A stretch of DNA of 64,000 nt from Hyphomonas adhaerens MHS-3 (GTDB lineage: Bacteria > Pseudomonadota > Alphaproteobacteria > Caulobacterales > Hyphomonadaceae). Of the stretch, positions 53,248-62,574 are shown piece by piece. Below the pieces are notes generated by a model. It was not told the origin of the DNA, searched no databases, and saw only the letters and a list, made by a program, of their open reading frames with translations. The stretch lies in assembly GCF_000685235.1 (NCBI RefSeq), contig NZ_ARYH01000001.1, forward strand, positions 1,178,001-1,242,000, written 5' to 3'. Both the position numbers and the translations under genes were made by a program. The stretch's first letter is position 1. Each line of letters opens with the position of its first letter.

Positions 53248-53946
53248 CGGAGGCGCGTCCGGATCTTCCGGCTTGTGCCCGATCCAGAGCATGTGCGGGA
53301 CATGGTAGCCGCGGTCCAGCGGCACCTGCTCGACATCGAAGCCAGCGGATTTCAACTGCCTGCGAACCTCTTCCGGCGACGGAAACGTGAAGGTGTTCTT
53401 CTCTCCCATCGTCAGCCCAAAGATATTCACGGCGAGTGTTTCTTCCGCTTTCAGAATGGCAAGTTTTCCGGGCTTCCCTGTATTCATTTCCTTCAGGAAG
53501 AGCCATCCGCCGGGTTTCAGGCTGTCATAGCATTTCTTCAGGATGCCCGCCCACATGATCAACGGCACCAGATACATGACATCCAGAATGGAAATGTAAT
53601 CCACAGACCCTTCCGGAAAGTCAGCGATGCTCATGACAGCGAGCTTGTGACCACGCGTTCCGGCATTGGCGAAGGCCTCTTTCGCCTGCCGGATTTTCTG
53701 GGGGTCGAGATCAATTCCGATCAGGCTCAGACCGGGGCGCATGCGGTGAGCCAGCGCCAGGAAGATGCCGTGTCCGCAGCCAAGGTCCAGGAGTGTCCGG
53801 CGTTCTCCGGCGGGGGTGCGGGGAATCCGGGCAATGATTTTGCCGAAAGGGGAGAGTAGCGAGCGGATCACCTGGTGTATTCGCCAGATGACGGGCAGCG
53901 GCGAGAGGAAATGCCAGACAAAAAGGGCGATGGACAAACGGCCCAT
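53146..53946 (-). CDS. Class I SAM-dependent methyltransferase
   Basis: From the ATG at 53946 the product is 266 residues. After a hydrophobic N-terminal stretch (IALFVWHFLSPLPVIWRI) comes motif I LLDLGCGHGIFLALAH, then GIDLDPQKIRQA and LKPGGWLFLKEMNTG. It ends with a charged disordered tail of about 35 residues encoded antisense to the DedA gene. The target is unknown but may be a glycan or lipid of the neighbouring pathway. It starts 23 bases after the ChbG-like gene. Confidence 0.85.
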   Translation of the reverse strand: MGRLSIALFVWHFLSPLPVIWRIHQVIRSLLSPFGKIIARIPRTPAGERRTLLDLGCGHGIFLALAHRMRPGLSLIGIDLDPQKIRQAKEAFANAGTRGHKLAVMSIADFPEGSVDYISILDVMYLVPLIMWAGILKKCYDSLKPGGWLFLKEMNTGKPGKLAILKAEETLAVNIFGLTMGEKNTFTFPSPEEVRRQLKSAGFDVEQVPLDRGYHVPHMLWIGHKPEDPDAPPSAEAEHPEQGARTHSSRDKEHNGGNQRAGNRGS

Positions 53947-53969
53947 CCGGCACGGGGACTCTGTGCTGT

Positions 53970-54863
53970 CTAGGCCGTCAGGTCCCGGAACGAGATCAGA
54001 CGGATCCCCTTCGCTTCGATTTTCGCGGCGACCGAAGCGTCCTTCAGAGCTGACAATTCGTTCGCCCATGCATACCCCCAATGGAGTTTATCGGACGCGG
54101 GGTCGTCTTCCCCGGGATGGCACATTAACTCACAGGTGCCGGTTTGCGGCAAGTTTGACACGACCGTCAGGAGAGCGGCTGTGTCGAGTTTCCCGCCATA
54201 GTGGAATCCCGCAAAACGATCCGTCGTCGGGCCAAATCCCTTGCGAGCGCGGTTGCAGAAATGGTTCAGGACAAGCTGTTGGGCGACGCGCGGGAGTCCG
54301 CCCGGTGACGTCAACATGTAGGGACTGACCGTCTCCCGCGGCAGGCGCATGGGGGCGATCCCGTGTTTACGGCCAAGGTCCTGCGCGACGGAAAGGATAC
54401 CGGGCAGCATGTGGACGTGCTGGTGGCTGTCGAGGTGGGAAATCGCAAGACCGGCTTCCTTGATACGCGCGATCTGGGCGTCCAGTTCGAGGCGGACTTC
54501 ATCGAGGTCGATGAGGCCGCGGAAATAGCGCTTGGCAAACACGGTGATGTGTTTGTGGAAATGGCCGGTTTCGTCGACGAGGCTCGGAACTTTTGCCGGG
54601 TCGGTCAGCGGGCGTTCCTCGATCAGGGTCAGGTGGACGCCAATGTCGAGCGAGGGCGTTGCCTTTGCGATCCTGACCGCATGATCGAAGGCCGGGGCAC
54701 AGGCCATGATCGAGGTCGACGTCAGGATGCCATTGAGATGTGCATCGGCGACGCCTTCATTCACCCGTTCCGACAGGCCGAAATCGTCCGCATGCACGAT
54801 CAGGCGCAGACCGTTTGTCGCGGCCTTGTCAGGTGTCGGCGTAAGGGGGACGGCTTCGGTCAT
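53970..54863 (-). CDS. ChbG/HpnK (YdjC-like) carbohydrate deacetylase
   Basis: The 297-residue product has the YdjC-fold metal motifs: VHADDFGLSERVNEGV (Asp pair), IGVHLTLIEERP, and SHLDSHQHVHMLPGI. A late CELMCHPGEDD is also conserved. The family removes N-acetyl groups from sugars (ChbG) or acts in hopanoid side-chain synthesis (HpnK). The context here favours a glycan. The ATG at 54863 overlaps the stop of the upstream gene (ATGA). Confidence 0.88.
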   Translation of the reverse strand: MTEAVPLTPTPDKAATNGLRLIVHADDFGLSERVNEGVADAHLNGILTSTSIMACAPAFDHAVRIAKATPSLDIGVHLTLIEERPLTDPAKVPSLVDETGHFHKHITVFAKRYFRGLIDLDEVRLELDAQIARIKEAGLAISHLDSHQHVHMLPGILSVAQDLGRKHGIAPMRLPRETVSPYMLTSPGGLPRVAQQLVLNHFCNRARKGFGPTTDRFAGFHYGGKLDTAALLTVVSNLPQTGTCELMCHPGEDDPASDKLHWGYAWANELSALKDASVAAKIEAKGIRLISFRDLTA

Positions 54864-56440
54864 GGCGCAGGAGGGGCCTCGGCGATTGTCGGGAAGGCAT
54901 ACCAGATTTCGGTGTCGTCCCGCGAGTGGATCACCTCGGGCGCCCGTCCGCCGGCCCGCTCGCTGGCGCGCTTCATCAGCCGGTCGAACCGCTCGTCCAG
55001 CCAGCGCGGCTGGTATTTCGATGTACGCAGGATGTAGACCGTCGGCGTCTCGCCATAGGTCGGACCATAGCCCCACGGCCAGTTGCGGGTGGAGGCGACA
55101 TAGTCCGGATCGAAATACGGAATCTGGAAGCGCACCGTATCCGGATCGTTTTCCGGGAAGAGGAGCGTATCGCCCCAGGGGTAAAGTTCCACCGTGGTCA
55201 GGCCGTTTTCCTGGATGCCATTCATGTAGGCTTCCAGCACGGCGCGGTCTTCGGGGGTGAAGTAGGGCACGTCATCGGCGATGACCATGCCATCGACATT
55301 CAGTTCCTGCAGGTAACCTTTCGGGCCTTCGATCCGGCCGGTCTTCAGGAAGAACAGGCCCGCGACCGCCACAAGGGCGAGCGATGCGCCAAGGGAGATC
55401 AGTGCCTGGTCCGGATAGCGCCGGCGCACATCCTTCACGAGGATCTCGATCAGGGCGAGCGCGGCGAGCAAATAGGCGAAATCGTTGAACACGTCATACC
55501 ACTGTTCCTCGCGCACGCGGCTCATCAGCCAGGCGCCGACAGCGAAAGCGGTAAGGTGCGCAACCGGCACCTTGCGCCAGAGGGCCAGCGCCCAGATGGC
55601 GAAGATCGACACCAGGCCTACGGCATGCCAGCCGCCGAATTGCGACGCGCCCTTGCTGGCCGAGGTCGTCTCGGACAGGCGGTAGGCGAGGTCATGCTCG
55701 AAGGCGGCCCAATGGGTAAAGATGTAGAGCGCCTGCGCGGCCCAGGCCGCGACGCCGATGCCAATCACGATCATGCCTGTCCGGCTCGGCCAGTTCTTCC
55801 ACAGCTTGCCCGCGAAAATGGCATAGAAGAAAACCGGTGCGCCCATCAGCATGGCGTTCGGGTGGATAACGGCAGACCCGCCAAGCAGGCCGAGCGCGAC
55901 CCAATGGCGATTGTTCTGCACAAGAAGCAGCGCGCCGCAGATGATGGCGAACATCACCGCTTCCATGCGGGCATTGTTGGCCATGGCCACGAAGTGTCCA
56001 TTCAGCAGGAAGGCGCCGATCAGGATCAGGCTGACCGCGGCGATCTTGCGGCCGCGCATGGCCGTGGCCAGAAGGCCGAACCCGGCCAGTGTCGCGACGA
56101 GGGACACGGCCCGCGCGATTTCCAGCGAAAAGCCGAAGACCTTGAAGACGATGCCCATCAGGAGGGGATAGCCATAGGGCAGCAGCAGGAGCGGGCGGTC
56201 CGGGTCGATTTCCGGCGCGATGAAATCATTCCAGCGCTCAAATCCGCGCGCCTGCCAGAGGAAGTAGGCTTCGTCGCCCCATGGGGCAGGCAGGGTCAGC
56301 CCGGCGGCCATGTGCACGGCAATCGTCAGGATCCCGACGAGCACCACGCCCGCGAGGAAAAGGCTTGCGCGCAATGTCCAGCTGTCATCCCCGCCGCGCA
56401 GGAAATGCATCAACTTCTGAAGTGTCTGAGCTGCGTCCAT
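54860..56440 (-). CDS. GT39/GT83-like integral membrane glycosyltransferase
   Basis: The 526-residue product has about eleven membrane helices. A periplasmic loop after the first carries PWGDEAYFLWQARGF, where the Asp-Glu pair is typical of the PMT/ArnT catalytic site. The C-terminal 170 residues form a soluble domain. Such enzymes use polyprenyl-phosphate sugars as donors on the periplasmic side. This fits with the polyprenyl-phosphate GT2 encoded upstream. GGGAGGAG is eight bases before the ATG at 56440, which is preferred to the ATG at 56458 lying inside that site. Confidence 0.82.
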   Translation of the reverse strand: MDAAQTLQKLMHFLRGGDDSWTLRASLFLAGVVLVGILTIAVHMAAGLTLPAPWGDEAYFLWQARGFERWNDFIAPEIDPDRPLLLLPYGYPLLMGIVFKVFGFSLEIARAVSLVATLAGFGLLATAMRGRKIAAVSLILIGAFLLNGHFVAMANNARMEAVMFAIICGALLLVQNNRHWVALGLLGGSAVIHPNAMLMGAPVFFYAIFAGKLWKNWPSRTGMIVIGIGVAAWAAQALYIFTHWAAFEHDLAYRLSETTSASKGASQFGGWHAVGLVSIFAIWALALWRKVPVAHLTAFAVGAWLMSRVREEQWYDVFNDFAYLLAALALIEILVKDVRRRYPDQALISLGASLALVAVAGLFFLKTGRIEGPKGYLQELNVDGMVIADDVPYFTPEDRAVLEAYMNGIQENGLTTVELYPWGDTLLFPENDPDTVRFQIPYFDPDYVASTRNWPWGYGPTYGETPTVYILRTSKYQPRWLDERFDRLMKRASERAGGRAPEVIHSRDDTEIWYAFPTIAEAPPAP

Positions 56441-56478
56441 GCGCGTGGCTCCTCCCATCTTGCCGCCTGTGACGGCGA

Positions 56479-57696
56479 CTACATTCTCTGGTCGAGATTT
56501 TTTTCCGTTTCGACGTGGGCAAAATTCTGGATCACCGAAGCGATCGTTTCCACAATATCGGCCTTTTGCACCTTGCCGGATGTATCGCTGACAAGCGTGT
56601 CCAGCCGGTCGATGAAGTCCGGGCCGATCTTCGCCTTGGCGTGACGAATGGCCAGCACGCTCTCCATGCCGATCTCGTGGGAGACCTCGTCGGCGCCGAC
56701 GAACTCCTCATAGGGTTTCTCACCACTCGTATCGAGCGGGGTGAGGAGTAGGGGCCATTTGCCCTGCTTGCGCAGCGCGGCGACTTCATGGCGGGCTTCG
56801 GTCTCATCCTCGAACGGAACGGCTTCGAAGCCGGTGAGTTTCAGCACGTCTGCCGCAATGGCTTCCAGAAGGCGCAGTTCCTTTTCCGGGTCGAGGCGCG
56901 GGATGATGATTTCATCCTGTCCGCCAAGCAGGGACGCCAGCAGGCAGATCTCGCCCGCTTCGGCGCGGGTGACGAAATAGCGGCGTGTGCCCCGCGGGGC
57001 AGCCAGCGGTTGGCCGAGTTCGATCCGGCGCAGCCAGGCCTGCGGCAGACTGCCATTGGAGAAGAGGACATTGGCGAACCGCGCCGACGACACATTCATG
57101 CCGGCGGTAGGGCTGGCGCTGAACAGCACGTCTTCCATCAGGCGCTTGGTGGCGCCCATCAGGCTGGTCGGGTTGGCGGCCTTGTCGGTGGAGACGCCGA
57201 AGAAACGGGTCGTGCCACCGCGGGCCGCGATCCAGGACTTGAAGCGCGCCTGGCGTACGACATTGGTGTCCAGCATCTGGAGCAGGGAGTAGATGTCCTT
57301 CTCCGAACGCACATGTTTCAGCGCGGCGAAATTCATCACAACATCGTAGGGGTCTTCGGAATTGACCAGACGTTCCGTGACCGGAGCGCCGAAATCGATC
57401 GGCCACATGCGAAGGTCGAGATTGGCTGGAAGGTCCATGCCAGAGCGCAGGTCGCGCACCAGTTCGGCAAGGTAATTTTCCGAATGGTCGATGACGTGCA
57501 CGGCGGCCGGTTCAAACCGGATCAGCGCGCGCAGCGTGGCCGATCCGATGGAGCCACCCCCGCCGACAATCAGGACGCGCTTGCCGGTGACCGCCTCGCG
57601 GATGCGGGCTTCGTTCGCCGTGATGTCGCCCTGGAAGAAAGAGTGGCTGCGGGCCACGACATGCTGGTCGAACCGGTCCGGGGAAAGGTCGCTCAT
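56479..57696 (-). CDS. Polysaccharide-biosynthesis SDR (CapD/FlaA1-like)
   Basis: The 405-residue product has the NAD-binding VLIVGGGGSIGSATLRAL, then NFAALKHVRSEKD and FFGVSTDKAANPTSLMGATK as in UDP-GlcNAc 4,6-dehydratase/CapD enzymes. The usual YxxxK is replaced in position by MGATK, as in CapD-type proteins with Met in place of Tyr. A C-terminal extension of about 100 residues is present. It probably makes a deoxy-amino sugar nucleotide. It starts two bases after the GT2 stop. Confidence 0.85.
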   Translation of the reverse strand: MSDLSPDRFDQHVVARSHSFFQGDITANEARIREAVTGKRVLIVGGGGSIGSATLRALIRFEPAAVHVIDHSENYLAELVRDLRSGMDLPANLDLRMWPIDFGAPVTERLVNSEDPYDVVMNFAALKHVRSEKDIYSLLQMLDTNVVRQARFKSWIAARGGTTRFFGVSTDKAANPTSLMGATKRLMEDVLFSASPTAGMNVSSARFANVLFSNGSLPQAWLRRIELGQPLAAPRGTRRYFVTRAEAGEICLLASLLGGQDEIIIPRLDPEKELRLLEAIAADVLKLTGFEAVPFEDETEARHEVAALRKQGKWPLLLTPLDTSGEKPYEEFVGADEVSHEIGMESVLAIRHAKAKIGPDFIDRLDTLVSDTSGKVQKADIVETIASVIQNFAHVETEKNLDQRM

Positions 57697-57698
57697 GC

Positions 57699-58670
57699 TC
57701 ACGATGCGGTCTCCTTGCCGGCGTCGGACCGGGCGCCATAGGTGTCGGCCACGAGGTAACGCGGGCGGTTTTTCACTTCGTCGAAGATGATGCCGATATA
57801 TTCGCCCAGCACGCCGAGGAAGAAGAGGTTGACCGACCCGCCGAAGGCGCCGAGCGCGAACAGGGACGCCCAACCCGGAACGATGATGTCTTCGAAGAAG
57901 AGATAGACGATCAGGTAGTAGATACCGGCCGTCGCACTGCAGGCGGCGAAGATCAGGCCCAGCCAGATACAGACGCGCAGAGGCAGTTTCGAGAAGGAGA
58001 AGATGCCGTTCGTTGCGAACAGGATCAGCGCGGCGAGGGAATAGTTCGACCGGCCTGCAAACCGTTTCTCCGGCACGAATTCGACATAGGAGATCCGGTA
58101 GCCGACCCAGGTGACAAGACCGCGGAAGAAGGGGTTGTGCTCGCGGAACTGGGTCCGGAACACATCGGCGACTTTGCGGGACAGGAGGCGGAAGTCAGCA
58201 GACCCGGCATTCAGGTCGATCCCGGTCATGCGTTCGAACACGCCGTAGAACATGCGCGAGGTGACGCGCTTGCCGAAGGAAATTTTCTGGTCGTCATGGC
58301 GGAGCGTCTGGACGATGTCGGAGCCGCCGCGCCATTCCTCGATCAGTTTCGGGATCAGCGAGGGCGGGTGCTGCATGTCGCTGTCGAGCATGACGACGGC
58401 GTCGCCGCGCGTCTCGTCGATGCCGGCAATCAGCGCTGCCTGGTGGCCGAAGCGGCGCGACATGACCAGGACGGTCACATTGTCGGATTTGTCGGCAATG
58501 CCCTGCAGGATTTCATCGCTGCGGTCCGGCGGGGCGGGGTCAACGACATAGATGTAGCGGAACTTGTACTCATTATAGAGCGGTTCAGTCGCCTCGATCA
58601 GTGCCTTGTGGAAGGTTTCGATTGCCGCTTCCTCACGGAAGACCGGGCAGACGATATCAATACTCAACAT
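57699..58670 (-). CDS. Polyprenyl-phosphate glycosyltransferase (GT2, GtrB/ArnC-like)
   Basis: The 323-residue product has the DPM-synthase-type domain: IDIVCPVFREEAAIETFHKA, VVDPAPPDRSDEIL, RRFGHQAALIAGIDETRGDA and the LDSDMQHPPSLIP metal motif. Two C-terminal membrane helices follow (LRVCIWLGLIFAACSATAGI, FALGAFGGSVNLFFLGVLGE). It should make polyprenyl-phosphate-linked sugar, the donor for the GT39/83-like enzyme in the same operon. Confidence 0.9.
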   Translation of the reverse strand: MLSIDIVCPVFREEAAIETFHKALIEATEPLYNEYKFRYIYVVDPAPPDRSDEILQGIADKSDNVTVLVMSRRFGHQAALIAGIDETRGDAVVMLDSDMQHPPSLIPKLIEEWRGGSDIVQTLRHDDQKISFGKRVTSRMFYGVFERMTGIDLNAGSADFRLLSRKVADVFRTQFREHNPFFRGLVTWVGYRISYVEFVPEKRFAGRSNYSLAALILFATNGIFSFSKLPLRVCIWLGLIFAACSATAGIYYLIVYLFFEDIIVPGWASLFALGAFGGSVNLFFLGVLGEYIGIIFDEVKNRPRYLVADTYGARSDAGKETAS

Positions 58671-59554
58671 ATGGCTTGTGCCTCGATCACCGATTTCATG
58701 CCTTGTTCAAATCCGATCTGCGGGCGCCAGTCTGTGGCCGCAGTCAGGGCGGAGATGTCTGCAATGACATCCATGACTTCATTCTCGCGGCGCTCGCCGC
58801 GGTCGGAATAGGGTTTGGAGGTTCCCGCCGCCTTCAGGCAGGCAGCGATGACGTCGCCAATGGAATAGGAGCGGCCGGAGCCGACATTGTAGGTGCCGCC
58901 ACCTGACATCCCGATCGTGCTGATCATTGCCTCCACCACATCGTCCACATGGACGAAATCCCGGCGCGGGGCGAGGTCTGCCACGACAATTTCCTTCACC
59001 GACGGGTCAACGGCCTGACGGGCAATCGTTGGTATCAGGAAGGAATCCTTCTGGCCGGGGCCGTAGGCATTGAAGAGACGCAGCACGGTGACGTCCATGC
59101 CGAAATTGCCGGCGAAGAAGCGGCAGGCATCCTCGGCGGCGAGTTTGGACCAGGCATAGGGATTGGCCGGACTGGGCGGAAAATCTTCCGACACCGGCAC
59201 GGGGGCCCCGGCACCGTAAACAAACGTGCTGATGAAGGTCATCGGCACCCCGGCGCGGCGGCATTGGTCCAGTACGCGCACGGTGCCGTGCGTGTTTACC
59301 AGGTGGTAGTTCGCCGGATCGGTCCAGCTGTCCGGCACGAAGGAAAGCGCGCCAAGATGAAAGACGTGTCCGGCGCCTTCCAGCGGCAGGTCGCCAGTGA
59401 GCAGGTCGCCTCCGGTGGAACGGGAAAAGCCCACAATCTCCATGCCCAGTGCTTCCAGCCGCGCGGCGAGCCGGCGGCCGACAAAACCAGTCTCCCCGGT
59501 CACGACAATGCGGCCGGGGAGGTCCTGTTTTGAAGAAGAGGCGGTTGCTGGCAC
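58664..59554 (-). CDS. NAD-dependent epimerase/dehydratase (extended SDR)
   Basis: The product has the SDR glycine motif VVTGETGFVGRRLAARL, HLGALSFVPDSW, YAWSKLAAEDACRF (YxxxK) and RLFNAYGPGQKDSF, with RRDFVHVDDVVEA. It acts on a nucleotide sugar, perhaps GDP-linked, given its neighbours. The GTG at 59554 just after the stop of the nucleotidyltransferase gene is preferred (GGGAC nearby). An ATG at 59614 would overlap that gene by about 59 bases. Its end overlaps the GT2 start by seven bases. Confidence 0.85.
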   Translation of the reverse strand: MPATASSSKQDLPGRIVVTGETGFVGRRLAARLEALGMEIVGFSRSTGGDLLTGDLPLEGAGHVFHLGALSFVPDSWTDPANYHLVNTHGTVRVLDQCRRAGVPMTFISTFVYGAGAPVPVSEDFPPSPANPYAWSKLAAEDACRFFAGNFGMDVTVLRLFNAYGPGQKDSFLIPTIARQAVDPSVKEIVVADLAPRRDFVHVDDVVEAMISTIGMSGGGTYNVGSGRSYSIGDVIAACLKAAGTSKPYSDRGERRENEVMDVIADISALTAATDWRPQIGFEQGMKSVIEAQAIC

Positions 59555-59555
59555 G

Positions 59556-60275
59556 TCAGAGTCCCAGTTTTGTGCGCAGGTCCGGCCATTCGTCGACGGC
59601 GCGGAAATAGTCATCCGGCCGGCCGATATCGAGCCAGTAGCCTTCGTGCGTCTGCACGTTCACATCGCGCTTTTCGTCGAGGAAGCGCAGCATCAACTGG
59701 TCGAAGCCATAGGCCTCATCTTCCGGAATAAAGTCCAGCACGCGGCGGCTGAGGCAGTAGACACCCATGGAAACGAGATAGGGGGTGCGCGGTTTCTCGG
59801 TGAAGGAGACGAGATGGTCGGCGTCACAGCCGAGCACACCATAGTCGATCAGCTGTTCGCGCTTGGAGGCGGCGATGGTGAACAGGCGGTTGTCGTTTTC
59901 ATGATTGGCGAAGAAGTCGCCGAAATCGAGGTCGCAGAGAATGTCGCCATTCATGACGATGAAGTTTTCCGGCAGCTCCTCCATCAGGTGCAGCGGGCCC
60001 ATTGTGCCAAGCGGCTTGGTTTCCAGGGAATATTCGATGCTGACGCCCAATCGGCTTCCGTCGCCGAAATAGGCGCGCAGGATATCTGCCTGATGGTTCA
60101 CGGCCAGGATGATGCGGCTGAAACCCTTGCGAGCCAGCTGCTTGATGATGACTTCCAGGATCGGGGATTCGCCAACCGGCATCAGGGGTTTGGGCAGTAC
60201 GACCGTGTATGGACGCAACCGCGATCCGAGGCCCCCCGCCAGAATGACGGCTGTGCGGCCGGTGTCGTTGCTCAT
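59556..60275 (-). CDS. Sugar-1-phosphate nucleotidyltransferase (HddC/GMP-like)
   Basis: The 239-residue product has the nucleotidyltransferase signature ILAGGLGSRLRPYTVVLPKP, NGDILCDLDF for Mg binding, SFTEKP and the late YWLDIGRPDDYF. The sequence is of the mannose/heptose-1-phosphate guanylyltransferase type. Together with the GHMP kinase at the window end, it may build GDP-D-glycero-D-manno-heptose, but specificity cannot be read directly. It is the first gene of the minus-strand operon. Confidence 0.87.
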   Translation of the reverse strand: MSNDTGRTAVILAGGLGSRLRPYTVVLPKPLMPVGESPILEVIIKQLARKGFSRIILAVNHQADILRAYFGDGSRLGVSIEYSLETKPLGTMGPLHLMEELPENFIVMNGDILCDLDFGDFFANHENDNRLFTIAASKREQLIDYGVLGCDADHLVSFTEKPRTPYLVSMGVYCLSRRVLDFIPEDEAYGFDQLMLRFLDEKRDVNVQTHEGYWLDIGRPDDYFRAVDEWPDLRTKLGL

Positions 60276-60482
60276 GTTAATACTCCTGTCCCCAGTCAGT
60301 GCAGCTGAAACCGCGTGTTCGAATTACGCGAAGAAGGCTGCAAATTCCTTGCCATTTAAACAGGAAATGCCGCGCACGTCTGGTGCAAACAGGGACACTT
60401 CTGAGGCGAGTCGTGGAAAGCGCAGCAATCCTGCGAGGAGATTCTGCTCGACTGGCATGCGCAATGCACAAAATCGACGGTA

Positions 60483-62405
60483 ATGCGCCCTGACTCCTTC
60501 CATCCTGCGGCCGGCGGCCAGGCCGGTTCAAAGCCAGGCTACCGGGCCGATGTGGACGGACTGCGCGCGGTGGCCGTTCTGGCCGTTCTTGTTTTCCATG
60601 CAGGTTGGAGCCGGTTTTCAGGCGGCTTTGTCGGCGTCGACGTCTTTTTCGTCATTTCAGGCTATGTGATCGCGCTCAGCCTGTTCCGCGACCTGCGTGC
60701 CGGAAGGTTTTCTCTGACCGGCTTTTTCGCGCGCAGGGCACGTCGAATTCTGCCAGCGCTGACGGTGGTCTTGTTGGGTACGCTGCTGGCAAGCCTGGCA
60801 ATCGTGCCGCCTGTCTATTTCCAGCCTTTTGCGGACAGCCTGATCGCGGCGTCGCTGTTCTTTTCGAACGTGCATTTCTGGCAGGCCAGTTCCTACTTCA
60901 ACAATGACATGCCGTTCCGGCCCTTGCTGCACACCTGGTCGCTGGGCGTGGAGGAACAGTTCTATCTTGCGGCGCCGGTATTCCTGCTGGTGATCCAGCG
61001 TTTCCTGGCCGGACGCTGGCGGCTTGTGGTGACCTTGTGCCTGCTCGGTTCTTTCGGGCTGAACCTGTACGCCGTGCGCCACGGCCATATCGATGCGGCG
61101 TTCTACCTGCCGTTCACGCGGGCCTGGGAATTCCTGCTGGGTGTCCTGATCGCGCTCCTGCCGCGCTCAGCCCTGCCGCGCGGGGTGAACGAGGCAGGCG
61201 CGCTGGCCGGACTGGGGATGATCGCCGGGGCGGTCTTCCTGTTCGGGCCGGGGACCCTGTTTCCCGGATCTGCAGCGCTCTGGCCCTGTCTCGGGGCAGG
61301 GCTGGTGATCTGGCTGGGCCAGCCGTCGGGGCAGGAACACCGGCCGCTTGTGTCACGCTTTCTGGCCTTGCCGCCCATCGTGTGGGTGGGGCGGATCTCC
61401 TATTCGCTTTATCTCGTGCACTGGCCGGTGCTGGTCCTGGCGCCGTTCCTGATAATGCGCCGGCTGACATTCGGGGAGACGCTGGCCGCACTGGCGCTTT
61501 GCTTCCTGCTGGCCTGGCTTGTCTACCGCCTTGTCGAAACGCCCCTGCGCCGGACCGGTCGGAAAACATCGGTTGTGCTGGCAGTGGCGCTGGCGTGCGC
61601 CCTTGGTACCGCAGCGGCCGGGTGGGCAGGGGGCAAAGCCAATGCCCGTCTGTTCGCCAGTCAGCCGGGCTTCGACCGCGTGCCGGACATTCATGCGGCT
61701 GAGCGAGCGTGGGGCGCGGGCACCTGTCTGTTGCGGGATAGCCAGAGCTGGACGGACTGGTCGGCCGGGGCCTGTACGCTGGGCGATGGAGACGGTGCGC
61801 CGACCCTCCTGTTCGGGGATTCCTTTGCGGCTCATTATGTGCCGGGCCTTCGCGAGACCGGATGGGCCGCACGCGCGCCGATTGTCGAATATGCCATGGA
61901 AGGGTGCCCCCCGACCCTGGCGCCAGACAGCCCGGGTACGCCAGCCTGCCTGGCCTTCCGGCCGCAAGCCCTGGAACTCGTCCGGCAGCTGGGCGTCAAA
62001 CGGGTGATCGTGGCGGGCAGCTGGCTGGAATACGGCACGCGGATTTCGGTCCAGGTCGAAAGCACATTAACCGCGTTCAAGGCCGCCGGTGTTGAGGTGA
62101 CGCTGATCGGCCAATCACCGAACTTCCATATTCCGCCTTATCTGATCCTCGCGCGGACCGTACCGCCGGGAACGGAAGACGCCGCCCTGCCGCTGAGCGC
62201 CGAGGCGCGCGCGATGAATGACCGGCTTGCCGCGATAGCTTCGCGCACCGGCGCGACCTTTATTGACCCGGCCGGGGCGCTTTGTCCGGAGGGGCATTGC
62301 CCGGTCCGGGCCGGGGGCCAGGATCTTTATCTCGACTATGGTCATTTCACGCCGGACGGCTCCCGCCAGGCGGTGGAGGCCTATTTTCCAGATCCGGCAC
62401 ATTGA
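60483..62405 (+). CDS. Acyltransferase-3 / SGNH fusion (OafA-like)
   Basis: The 640-residue protein has a ten-helix AT3 membrane domain: YRADVDGLRAVAVLAVLVFH, FVGVDVFFVISGYVI, ARRARRILPAL and HTWSLGVEEQFYL. It is followed from about residue 410 by an SGNH domain with TLLFGDSFAAHYVPGL and the terminal DYGHFTPDG (Asp/His pair). Such fusions O-acetylate surface polysaccharides. It is divergent from the nucleotidyltransferase operon with about 207 bases between. Confidence 0.93.
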   Translation: MRPDSFHPAAGGQAGSKPGYRADVDGLRAVAVLAVLVFHAGWSRFSGGFVGVDVFFVISGYVIALSLFRDLRAGRFSLTGFFARRARRILPALTVVLLGTLLASLAIVPPVYFQPFADSLIAASLFFSNVHFWQASSYFNNDMPFRPLLHTWSLGVEEQFYLAAPVFLLVIQRFLAGRWRLVVTLCLLGSFGLNLYAVRHGHIDAAFYLPFTRAWEFLLGVLIALLPRSALPRGVNEAGALAGLGMIAGAVFLFGPGTLFPGSAALWPCLGAGLVIWLGQPSGQEHRPLVSRFLALPPIVWVGRISYSLYLVHWPVLVLAPFLIMRRLTFGETLAALALCFLLAWLVYRLVETPLRRTGRKTSVVLAVALACALGTAAAGWAGGKANARLFASQPGFDRVPDIHAAERAWGAGTCLLRDSQSWTDWSAGACTLGDGDGAPTLLFGDSFAAHYVPGLRETGWAARAPIVEYAMEGCPPTLAPDSPGTPACLAFRPQALELVRQLGVKRVIVAGSWLEYGTRISVQVESTLTAFKAAGVEVTLIGQSPNFHIPPYLILARTVPPGTEDAALPLSAEARAMNDRLAAIASRTGATFIDPAGALCPEGHCPVRAGGQDLYLDYGHFTPDGSRQAVEAYFPDPAH

Positions 62406-62574
62406 TCTGGAGCCTGTCTCAATAGAATACACCAATCAGGGGAATTCACCCGGAATGCGGTCGATTTGTCCCGCTTTGGTGGATTTGGACTGGATTCCTG
62501 TGGTGTGAGAGTTGCTATAGGAAAGCTGGGCGCATTAACGGTGCGCAAGACAGCTAGAGGGACCAGAGGCACAC

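Noticed and set aside
54926..56644. 572-codon open frame opposite the GT39/83-like gene
   Set aside because: It is a charged, His/Gln-rich translation typical of shadows in GC-rich DNA. The opposite strand has a clear membrane enzyme.
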